Assembly: GCF_048773025.1 (NCBI RefSeq)
Contig: NC_133558.1
Location: forward strand, 21,124,501 to 21,188,500
DNA from: Camelus bactrianus
Lineage: Eukaryota; Chordata; Mammalia; Artiodactyla; Camelidae
Direction: 5' to 3'
Length of the DNA: 64,000 nucleotides
Part shown: positions 30,007-40,900 of the stretch, piece by piece
How positions within the stretch are numbered: the first letter of the stretch is position 1
Layout: each line of letters begins with the position of its first letter
Position numbers and translations under genes: made by a program
Notes under the pieces: generated by a model
Told to the model about the DNA's origin: nothing
The model's database searches: none
Seen by the model: only the letters and a program-made list of their open reading frames with translations

Positions 30007-33000
30007 CTAATAGCCCCACCCCTGGGATGACTCACAGGGGCCCCTGCAACTGGGGACGCTCTCAGATAACCTGGTCTTCAGGACAATGGTGCCGGTGATG
30101 ATGCCCACCAGGCCCACCGCCAAGCCCAGGGTGCAGACCGCGGTCTCCATTGTCTCAGGCACCTGGATGGGCTCCTGGGCCTCTGGGGAACAAAAGAAGA
30201 TGGAATCAGGAAGGGCAGAGAATGTGGGGATGTGAAGGCTTAGAACCCACGAAGTGGTGAAGTTTGAATAAAGTGACGATAAAATATGGGATTAAGGAAG
30301 CAGGTGTTGAGGGATGGCTCCTGGAAATAAAGGTGGTGTCAGGACGGTGATGGCAAAGGTAGGGGTGGGAGGCATCCACATTAAAAAGAATAAAATTTTG
30401 CCATTTGTAGCAACATGGGTGGACTTGGAGGGCATTAGGCCAAGTGAAAAAAGTCAGACAGAGAAAGACAAATACTGTATGATATCACTTATATGTGGAA
30501 TCTAAAAAATACAACAAACTAATGAATATAACAAAAAAGAAGCAGACCCACAGACACAGAGAACAAACTGGTGTTTACCAGTGGGAAGCAGGGAGGGGTC
30601 ATATAGGGGTGGGGGAGTGGGAAGTACGAACTGCTGGGTGTACTGTACAACACGGGGAAGAGAGCCACTATTTCGTAATAACTGTAAGTGAAAAGTAACC
30701 TTTAAAAATTGTATAAAATAAAAAGAATTTTAACAGTGGGGGCGTCCATACCCCAGTGCTTGAGGAGCGGCTGGTCCAGCCCCCAGTGCTCCACCCTGCA
30801 GTCATTGACGTCCTCGACGGTGGGAAGGAAGGTCAGATAGTGGAACTGGTGGAATCTGAATTCTGTGCTGGGCAGGAAGATGGTCTCAGCCACACCCTCA
30901 GTGACCGCCTGCCCATTGCGCAGCCACGTGACGTTGAGCACCGGCGGGAAGAACTTGTCCACATGGCAGATGAGGGTGTTGGGCTGGCCCAGCTCCACAG
31001 GCTCCTTGGGAAACACGGTCACCTCAGGGGGCTCTGAGAGGGAATGCAACCTGGTGAGTCTACTGCCTTTGGCTGAATTGCAAAGGACCCTCCACCCCAG
31101 GCCTTATATTCTCCAGATTAGGGCCTTCCTCTCTCAGGCCCACCTTTCCCCTCAATCCCAACCAAGGGCTCCCAGTTCAGAGTCGCAGCTTCTCATGCCC
31201 CTGACCTGGCCTCCCTCAGCCCAATCTTTATCTTGAATAAGAAGAAAATGCCTCTTCTGATGACCTAAGTACCCAACTTGTGGATCAAATACTACTTAGT
31301 TATGGGGAGGGCATAACTCATGAGTGCGTATTGGGGTCCCCCATTCTCTGTGTGTAGAGGGGCTCTCCCGTCCCTGCAGTTGGACTGTAGAGGAGTGGAC
31401 AAGAGTGAGCAGTACCGGATGTGGCCCTGGTGTGGTTGGAGCGTTGGATCATGGTGTTCAAGTTCTTCCTTGCCATGACGATGTCAGCAATGCCCCTCTG
31501 AGCATCATAGTCAAAGGCATGAATAAACTCTGGCAGGTGCCAGACAGTTTCCTTCTTATCCAGGTCCACGTAGAACTGCTCATCTTCATCAAATTCAAAC
31601 ATGTACTCCCCAGAAGGTTTGTGTGTCTGGACAAACTCGGCGTACGTTGACACATGGTCCACTGCATGAAGAGAAAGAAAGGAGGCTGGAGAATGGGTGA
31701 ACGTATAGGGCAGTGAACAGAATACAGGAAGCAGGTAGGTAAAGGGAAGGTTATTAGGATCACGAAGGAATAACACAGAAAATGAGAAATTCAAAATGAA
31801 AGTAAGGAGAAGAAAGAAATCGGAGGAAACAAGGAGAGAAATGACTTATTGGGAATTCATACCAAGGGAGGAAGGGGGTAGGAAGGGATAAATTGGGAAT
31901 TCAAGATTTGCAGATACTACTGTATATAAAATAGATAAACAACAAGTTTATACTGCATAGTACAGGGAACCATATTCAATATCTTGCAGTAACCTACAAT
32001 GAAACAGAGTATGAAAACGAATATATTTATGTAAATGTATGACTGAAATGTTATGCTGTACACCAGAAATTGACACAACATTGTAAACTGACTATACTCC
32101 AATGTGGAAAAAAAAAAAAAAGAATATGAAAAGGAAAAAAATTCAGGGGTTTCCCTTGTCCCTGAAGAGTTAAGCATCCATCACTCCAGTATGATGATAG
32201 TAATGTTGAGCACAATAATAAGAATATTTATTGAGGACTTGCTATGTGCATAATTTATTCATTGAATCTTCACACCCCCAGGGAAAGCTTTATTTTGCGT
32301 GTTCAGTAACTGACCACAGAGATGAGATAACTGTCCCAAGGTAACACAACTCCTTGTAGAAGCAATATTGACTTGTCCTCCCCCTCTCCAGTCCCACAGG
32401 ATTTCAGAATCCTTACAGGACCAGACATCACATTAGTGATAAAGCTACAGAGCAGGGTGGGGAAGAGGAGAGAGTAAAGTAAAAATGTTTCAGAGTAGAA
32501 AATGTTTTAAATAGTGAAAGAAATAAAACATCTTTGTTCTTTTCATAGACTTCAAGTTACTTTCTTAGCTCCAGGATAAAAATGGTTGGCTATGTAATTT
32601 TGTCCACAGAACTTTCATCTTAGGCATAACAAATGTAAAAGTGTCATCGTCATTCATATGTTCACAAATTTTCTTGCTGAATTTATGTTTTAAAGTGTGG
32701 TTTCTGTTGGAAATCAAAGTTGCTGCATTTAAAACACCCATGGGATAGTATCTTAATTTTAACTGGTGTGTAAGAAGCAGCAAAAGGTTGACAACAAAGA
32801 AAAGTCTATTGGCATTACAGGGAAACAATAGAAATGAGAGAGTTTGGGGTGGAGAAAGGCAGAGGTACTAAGGTGAAACGACACTGCAGGGTTCATTGGT
32901 CTAACTCTCTAATTAAAGATTTGCCCTGGAAGCTCCTGACACGTGGAGAATCAGTCCTCTCCTTCAATGCTTCTGGTGACAGAATCCATTGACACACATG

Positions 33001-36000
33001 AGTACTTGCAGATTTCCATTGATTTTAGTGGTCAGAGAATCACTCACCCACAAAAAGAAAAAAGAGAAAAAAGAAAGAACAAGCTGGGCTCCACAGATGT
33101 AGTTTGTTCACCTTGGGAGAATTCATTTTCATCATTTTCACAAATTCTTTTTTTTTTCATTATACAACCATGCATATTTTATGGTTAACAAAATATGCAA
33201 TATATGCCTATAAATATTCTTCTGGGGTTTTCCAAGCATCTTATTCATGATAGTTACCATTTGGGTGATTATGGTGCTGTCTAAAATTAAGCACAATAAT
33301 CAAAATATCCCTTATGTATTCACATAATGGTGTATAAGTTAATGGATTTTCCAACTTCTGCCTCCTTGATTCTGTACACTGGATTCTTCCTCTATATTCT
33401 TCTATCCAAATTCAAACCATCACCTAAAACACACTGCAAATGTTTCTTCCTTCAAGCTCAGGGCAATCCTACCTACATTGAATTCCTATGCTTAATCACT
33501 ATTTATTTAATAAATGGATAAATTACCTCATATTCACAAATTCTTAAAGATAAAGATCTGGGCATTTTTAAGTAAATTACACTCTTACACATGTTACTTT
33601 TCATTCTGCCAAAAAAAACACGTATTATAAACCTTTAATCTTCAAGCACTAAAGATATAACTCAGAAGATGAGGGTTTTGGTTTCAAGCTGCTTGGACTC
33701 CAAAGAATGAGAAAGACGAAGAAAAGATCACTGCTGAGTTATCACAAGGTATACACAAGATCCTACAAGGGAGCCAAAGGGGATATTAAAATCAAAATGA
33801 GTGGGGAGGGTATAGCTCAGTGGTAGAGTATGTGCTTAGCAAGCACAAGGTCCTGGGCTCAATCCTCAGTAGCTCTATTTAAAAATAAATAAGTGTTTAA
33901 AATAAATAAACCCAATTACCTACCCCCACAAAAAAGTTTTAAAAAATAAAATCAAAATGAGATTTAAGTAAGGTTTCCCAAAGATGAGATTTACCTGACG
34001 TTAGCAAAGCAGAGGAAGGGGGAAATGGCATTTTTAGCCAGAGAAGTAGGCTCAGGCGGAGAGAGACATGAAAATGCGTGGAGAACTGCATGTCCTTCGG
34101 TATGGCTGGAGCTAAGAGGGGAATGTGGAGGGGGCTGTATTGTGCTCTGCCTCGTGTGCTAATTGGAGGTATTTGAATGGTATCCCACAGCCCATGGGAA
34201 TTCTTGGAAGAACTTGAGAGTAACATGATCATATCCGTACTGGAAGGTGGCAACAGCAGGGAAGAGGGATTGGAGGAGGCTGGTTTGAAAGCAAGACCAG
34301 GAGGCTCTTGGGCAATCAGGTGAGAAGGGATGAGGGTGCAGATGAGGCAGTAACGCGGAGGGCAAGGAGACAAGCGGGTGTGTTTGAATGGCAGTAAAGA
34401 GATGCGAGCACAGGTATCAGTGGGTAGAAGTAAGGACATGAAGGAATCCAGAACGAGCAGGCAATGTGGAGAACTGTGGCATCAGTGACTGAGAAGGTAG
34501 AGAAGGATAAAGAAGTGATTGAGAGAAAATAAAATGTGCTGCTGTTAGAAACATGCTGGGGTTAAATTTCTGGGAGACAAAGTGTAGTTGATATGAGGGC
34601 GGTTGAAATAAGTAAATGGGTCTCAAGTTAGACGGTCCAGTAACATGGACCAGGAATCCTCGTGGCAAGTGAACTTAAAAGTTTGGATTAGATAACTCAA
34701 GAAAAGTGTATAAAGTCATAATAGCAGGGTCTGAATGTGTAGTCCTGCATCCTGGCAAACATGGACATTTAAGAAGAGGCTGAAAAGCAAGACATGGAAA
34801 CAACCTAAATGTCCATCAATAGATGACTAGATAAAGAAGTTATGGTGTATTTATACAATGGAATGTAAAAAAGAATTAAATAATGCCATCTGCAGCAACA
34901 TGGATGGACCTGGAGATCATCATTCTAAATAAAGTAAGCCAGAAAGAGAAAGAAAAATACCATATTATATCACTTATATGTGGAATCTAAAAAAAAAAAA
35001 AAAAGACAAAAATGAACTAATTTACAAAACAGAAACAGACTAACAGACATAGAAAACAAACTTATGGTTATCAGGGGAGAAAGGGGTTCAGAGGGGATAA
35101 ATTCGGAGTTTGAGATTTGCAGATACTAATTACTACATATAAAATAGATAAACAAGTTTCTACTGTATAGCACAAGGAACCATATTAAATATCTTGTAGC
35201 AGCCTACAATGAGAAAGAATATGTATGTATATGTATGACTGAAACTTTATGCTGTACACCAGAAATTGACACAACATTGTCAACTGACTATACTTCAATA
35301 AAAAACTTAAAATTAAATAAAATAAAAAGAGACTGAAAAGGAGAAGACTAAAGAATAGGAAGAAAACAAGGAGGAAGTATGCTTCTAAGACAAGGAATAA
35401 GAAGGAAATTTCAGGAAGGAGGAAGCAGTCACATCACAAACATCACTAATAACACAAGTAAGACACACATGGAGAGGTGATGGTGGGTTTGGGTTGTCTG
35501 GAGACCATTAGCGGCCCCACTGAGAGCAGCATCAGAGATAGGGAAACAAAGGGGAGAATGCAGTTGGTTGAGGACTGAGTGAACCAGGAAAAAGTCAAAA
35601 ACAAACATCGCAGACTCCCATTTCAAAAAGTCTACCTCTGAAATGTAAGAGAGACAGAGAATCTTGGGAAGAGGAGGTACCAGGGCTCTTCACTCATCAG
35701 TGATGTGACGGGGGATCATGAGACATTTATTAACCTCTTTGCATCTCAGTCTTTCCAGTTCTAAAACGGAAGCCTTCCTGAAAAGTCTGTTGTGAAAACG
35801 AAGAGGAGATTTGGCACTTGCAGGTGTTTATCAATAAACAGCAGCTACTATGTTGTGGAGTGAAAGGAAGAAGATGACCTCACAAAAGAGGGAAAAGAAT
35901 AGAGAAGAGAAACGGGACAGAAAACAGCACCTGTGGGTTGTAAAACGTGCTGCGGTCACCCCCCCACCCCCCGCCCCCTGAGCACTCACCCTGGAAGGCG

Positions 36001-36089
36001 CCAGCTCCGTGGGGACTGAGCAGGGCAGCCAGGGTGAGGGCTTGAAGGATCATGACTCTGGTCTGGCTCCCTGTGTCTTCAAGGTGCAT
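30007..36089 (-). CDS. DPA1: MHC class II DP alpha chain, four coding exons, open throughout
   Basis: Alpha subunit of DP, a surface heterodimer presenting exogenous peptides to CD4 T cells. Coding exons: 35990-36089 (signal peptide ending GAGAFQ), 31416-31661 (alpha1, starts [15 protein letters not shown]; glycosylation site SNHT), 30752-31033 (alpha2 Ig domain, [20 protein letters not shown]; Cys in LICHVD and NDCRVEHWG) and 30007-30182 (connecting peptide [13 protein letters not shown], membrane helix, tail). Junctions are GT-AG and the phases join to 267 residues (human 260). The 4.3-kb first intron carries L1 and SINE copies. The tail after the helix ([19 protein letters not shown]...) does not match human KSLRSGHDPRAQGTL and looks frame-shifted. 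Expression is not proven by sequence. Confidence 0.9.
30365..30728 (+). repeat. L1 3' UTR fragment beside a DPA splice donor
   Basis: 'gcaacatgggtggacttggag', 'aaaaaagtcagacagagaaagac' and 'gatatcacttatatgtggaat' are L1 3'-end words. It ends in an A-rich tail about 25 bases from the DPA exon-3 donor at 30751. It fills most of that intron. Confidence 0.8.
31880..32122 (+). repeat. L1 3' end with poly-A
   Basis: 'gatttgcagatactac', 'ccatattcaatatcttgcag', 'cagaaattgacacaacattg', 'actatactccaat', then a run of A. Confidence 0.8.
32205..32365 (+). repeat. MIR-like SINE fragment
   Basis: 'attgaggacttgctatgtgc' through 'gatgagataactgtcccaaggtaac' follows the MIR pattern, diverged. Confidence 0.55.
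33800..33905 (+). repeat. Camelid-type tRNA-derived SINE (vic-1-like)
   Basis: Forward copy in DPA intron 1: 'gggtatagctcagtggtaga', 'gtgcttagcaagcac', 'gggctcaatcctcag', A-rich tail. Confidence 0.85.
34785..35335 (+). repeat. L1 3' end (about 550 bases) in DPA intron 1
   Basis: Starts 'gacatggaaacaacctaaatg', passes 'cactcttatatgtggaat'-type words, and ends 'tatacttcaataaaaaac' with an A-rich tail. A 5'-truncated copy in the opposite sense to DPA. Confidence 0.85.
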
Positions 36090-36210
36090 CTGCAGTGACA
36101 GACAGTGAGGAGAAAATGAGGCAAGGCAAGGAGGAGCTCTGATTCCAGGACTTATTTCTCTACCCCTGTGGAGGGAGAAGTGGGTGGAGATGAAACAGCT
36201 TGATGGGGCT

Positions 36211-36253
36211 CAGCCAACCAGAAAACGTCAGAAAGGGCATCTCTGTGGCTGGA
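36211..36253 (-). promoter_or_regulatory. DPA1: Class II X-Y promoter module of DPA
   Basis: On the minus strand an X1-like box (ccagccacagagat, 36239-36252), an X2/CRE half-site (tgacgt, 36225-36230) and a Y-like box (ctggttggctg, 36211-36221) lie about 120-165 bases before the ATG, in canonical order. The Y box has ttgg preceded by G, so its CCAAT core reads CCAAC. Confidence 0.65.
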
Positions 36254-37780
36254 AAAGAAAACGCTAGAACAGTGTTAGGACCAACACAGCCCAGAAAGCC
36301 CCAGCCTACGCGGGACTGGGGACAGGAGGAGGAAACTAAAACGGAGATACCATAATCGCCTTCCTCTTAGTGGTGTTGTTTGGAAATAGGTAATTGAAGT
36401 TGATTCTTGAGTACTTTTTATTTGTAATAACTTATGTGAATGGACATTTTCAAAATTTCATGTTGATTCTTAGTTTCATATAGGAATTCGTTTGACTGTT
36501 ATCAAATGATATTATATTTACCATTTTACACCTTTGATCATTTTAGAGGAATCCTTTGGTGTTTCCAGACATACACACAGAAGGCAAACAATATTTAATT
36601 GTTCACTTCTAATTATTACTCTTTTTATTTCTTCTTCATAGAAGAATGTGGTGATATAAGGCACTTTTATTTAAATCTTATTCTTAAGAACAATTTCTCT
36701 AGTCATTTCATATGAAATCTAGTGGTAGATTTTTTATATGTTCTGTTTTATTACAGAGGGGTTTGGAACCATAGTAAACAGGTGTGGGACTATAGTAAGT
36801 TTTTCTAGTATTTAATATTGCCATGATAGAATTTGTATTATTGTATTATTGAAATAGTGTGTTGTGTTGAGTAAAGAGTTTTTTGTGTTCTGAACTAATC
36901 TTTCATTAGAATAATTAACATTCTTTGATTCCTGACTGTGTGTAAGGCTCTGTTTGAAGAGATGCAGGTGCTAAGGATTATCGCAATTCGATTTCCAAAT
37001 AAACGGCAGGGTCTCCATGATAGTCTCCATTTTACATGAAAGGAATTTGAGTCATAAGAGGTTTAAAAAAAAAATCCAGGAAGTAGCAGAAAGGGGACTT
37101 CACAGCCAGGAAATTTCACTCTTGACCTGTGTCTGACCACTTTACTATAATGCATCCTGTCTCTAATAGAAAATCTAAGTTAAATAATAATGTACGATTT
37201 TATTCAATTCATCAATGATTTAAGTACTTCAAAAACTCTCTGATCTTTACATTTCTAAGGCATTTTATATGTACGTTCTCATTTCACCCCTCCCAGAGTT
37301 ACTGAGAAGACAGGTGCTACCACCCCCATTTCCAAAGTAAAGAAACTGTGGCCCATAAAGGCAAGTAATTTGCCCAAAGTTGTGCACTTACTTCCATGCC
37401 TTATTTGGTATTAAAGCCCAGAGACCCTTGTTCCACATCCTTTATAACCGGACCTCTGTGAGGGGAAGGTGAACATCTGACCCCTTACGTGATGGCTGGT
37501 ACAGCCTCCAGGACCAATTCAGAGTCCTGGGTGGACACTCTAATCCCCTGAGATCTTTAACATACTGCCTAGGACTTGCTCTTCCCCAGACCGCATCCCT
37601 GCAAGGGGGATTAGCACTCACCACTGAGCGGGAATGACATTCCTGCAATCTGCTCCAGGGCAAGGAGAACAGAAGGAAAAAAACAAAAACAAAACCAAAA
37701 AGACCCTCATGATTCATCCAGTTCCTCAGAGGCCCCTCCCTTTATTCTGCTTTCAATGAATCTTATACCTTGAAGTAGCA
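36254..37780. other. Head-to-head interval between DPA and DPB
   Basis: AT-rich DNA with no gene. About 37240-37430 is a MIR-like repeat ('ctgagaagacaggtgctacc', 'gtaatttgcccaaagttgtgc'). The two DP promoters face away from each other, as in human. Confidence 0.55.
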
Positions 37781-37799
37781 TGTGCCTGACAGCAAGCTT

Positions 37800-37836
37800 C
37801 TGCCTGGAAAGTGACAATTCCTACTTATTGGTTCCT
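37800..37836 (+). promoter_or_regulatory. DPB1: Putative X-Y promoter module of DPB
   Basis: A Y-type box (ttattggttcc, 37826-37836) lies about 130 bases before the DPB ATG. A possible X region (tgcctggaaagtgaca) precedes it at the usual spacing of about 15-20 bases. The X box is weakly matched; the Y box is clear. Confidence 0.45.
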
Positions 37837-37966
37837 TTTTTGGAATCTGGCCACACCCAGGGGATGTAGGAGGGGTCCAGGCTCACCATCTCTCATGTTT
37901 TAAGAGTGAGGCCCATTGAGTGAGAGCTGCTCTGACTCTGATTCCTGTCCTTTCCCAGGCTGCGGG

Positions 37967-40900
37967 ATGGCAGTCTTTTGGGTCACTGGGGCCCCTGGGA
38001 TGGCAGCTCTGATGAAGTCCCTGGCGATGCTGAGCTTCCCTTTGGCTCAGGGCAGAGACACCCCAGGTAAGTGCAGAGCTGCTGCTCTTGGAGGGTCTGG
38101 CTCTGGGGAATGATCCTGGGGGCTTTCCCCATGTGGGCTCCCTCCGTGGGAAAGGCTTTGGGGCTCGGACATTCATCCAAGGGCCAGGATTCCCATTAGA
38201 GAGAGAAAGAGATCAGGGTTTGTGTCTGCTGGACACAGTGGTACCTGGTGGTCTGAAATGACTTTGGAGGGACAAGATTCTCACAGAGGGGTCCTCAAGA
38301 TAACATTTCAGCATCAAAAGATAGGAAAGGGGAACTGTTTAGTTTGCATTGTCCAGGATCCCAGATACAGGACCAGTGCTCCAGGTGGGGGCCCCTTTCA
38401 CAGAACCAAACGGGAACCCTGTCCCAGGAACAGCGATGGCCGGGGGGGAGAGGAGGGTAATGAGGACCAGCTGTGGGGAAAGCCAGCAGGGTAACTATTG
38501 CAGCTGACTGTCCCCCACATCAGGAACCAGATCAGAGCACATCAGGGTAGGTTCTGAGAGGAAGTGAGAAACAGAAAATGGCCCCTCCTAGCTCCAGCTC
38601 CCCACCAAGACCATGTGTGCTGGAATGGTGAAGTCGTTTATGTTAAAATTCCCCAACCTTTCTCTCCCCATCCATAAAACCAGCCCTACTCCTTCCTGAG
38701 AATCAGTTTCTCTCAGGCTCCTTCCCCAATTTCTGGGGGTAACAGCAATGAAGACTCTCAAATTCATCTACTCAAACACCATCCCCTTGTCCTCATTTCT
38801 CAGACAGAAGGAAGGGGAAATTTTTCTGGCATTTATACTCAGGTGAACACAGAACTGGACAAGGGCGGCTCAGCTGTGGAGCCCGTGTCCACAGATGAGA
38901 GAAGAAATGGAGATGCTTGGGTCTTGGAGGGCTGGAAGGGGCTGTGGGCTCAGGAAATAGCTGGTGAGATGAGATGATGTCCAACAGGAGGTGAGAGGGG
39001 AGTAGTGCAGGATGGGCACAGGAGAAGCTGTTCTGGGCAGCAGGCAGATGCTGATAGGAAGACACTGGAAATTGAAGCTTGGGGCTCCCTTGCAGTGAAT
39101 AGTGAGCAGAGTGGTGGGTGGCAGTGGGAGGAGTAGGGTGAGGTGGAGAGATCATTGGATTCAGGCTAGTAAGAGGCCTGAGATGGAGTCCCCTCACCCT
39201 GTGAGAGAGACACCTGGGGGAAGGAGAGGGTGGGCCCAGAGCTCCCTGCACAGTTTCAAAGCCGAGGGACTCATTACTGAGTGAAATCTGACATCCAGGG
39301 AACTTGGATCTGATGGGCCGGGAAGATTCCTCCATTTCCTTTTTGCGCCTCCAACTCTTTCAGCAGAAATGGAAAGGGATGAAAGAGGAAAACCTGGCTT
39401 AACAGGCCCTGGGCGAAGCTGGAACTATCGAGAAGGCCTTCGTGACTACTGGGTCATAAAGAAAACTGTGTAGAAAGGGAACATCCAACTCATGGATGCA
39501 ACAGATTTGTAGCTCTAGTGGCCTCTTTAAAACTCCATTGTTGGGGGAGGGTGTAGCTCAGGGGGAGGGTGTAGCTCAGTGGTAGAGCGCATGCTTAGCA
39601 TGCAGGAGGTCCTGGGTTCAGTCCCTAGTACCTCCATTTAAAAATTATTTTTTAATTTTAAATCCATCGTTCATGACATTCACCATCCCAAAATTTATTT
39701 ATTTATTTATTTTTAATTTTGCTTTTTATTGAAGTGTAGTTGACTTACAACATTAGTTTCAGGTGTACAGCAAAGCGATTCAGTTATTCTTATACATACA
39801 TATCTATAGAAACCATACCGGCTTAAACCCTGGGACTCCACCCATCACATTACCTGGGTAGCGGCAGAAGCCTGGGGTTTAAACTTGTATTTACTCCATT
39901 TCTTCTGTCTCCCTTTCCCAAGAGAAAGAAAAGGTGGGAAGAAACAATCAGCATTAAGTTAATAAAAGCTTCTTTTCAAGCATGTAAGGCCATGCCCCAA
40001 GGGCAGTTCCTGTGAGCCATTCTGAACCAACCAGGGCTCTGTCCTTTGTGTTTCTTTCAGCTCAACATTAATCTAATCACCAGTCACTTTACTGAGGACC
40101 TTCCTAATGCACAGATCAGACGAAACCACTCGCTGGCTAATAAATCTGCTCCCTGTCAGGAAACTCCCCGAACTCCTCGGCCTGGCGCAGACAGCAGACG
40201 GCACTGCCGGCCTGTCCTGTCTCCCACCACCTCACTCACTTTCCCTTTCCCTGCTGCTCCCTCTGGTGAGATTCTGCTCCTCCTTATAACCCCAGATGAA
40301 ACATCAGCTCCTCTGAACCCTCATCTCTCCCTCGGCCTCCAATTCTCAGCAAATTTAAGGTGCTCTTCACATGTCCCCACAATCCCGCTGCCACACCCCT
40401 GTGAACCCACCTGTCACTGCGCCCATACTGCGTCCACCTGCTTGTCTCCCACTTAGACCTTAAGGTTCCCTGAGGCCATGCTCTTCATGATTTATACTGG
40501 AAAGGACCTCAGAGATTATTTAGTTAAAGCCCCCGTTTACTGGATAAGAAAACTTCGGACCAGGGAGGTTCTATGATGTATCCAAGGTCACCAGGATACA
40601 TTTACATCAACAGTAGTGACTAACACTGTATTGATTTGTTGACTCATTGAGAGAGAACTGCAGAGGCTGGAGGTGAGGCGAAGAGAGGGGAGAGAGAAGA
40701 GACTGAGAACGTGGTGAACACAGAGTTTTCATTTTGGCTGTGCTCTGGGTCAGCGCTCCCGGGACAGGCAGAGTGACCCCCCTGAGTTCTCTAACCGGAC
40801 ACTCTTCGAGAACAAGGATGGAGACTCGAGAGGAAAGAGGCAAAAGACAGGAAGTGCATGGCCTTGGATGCAGCCACTCAATGTCACAGGGAAAGTGGGC

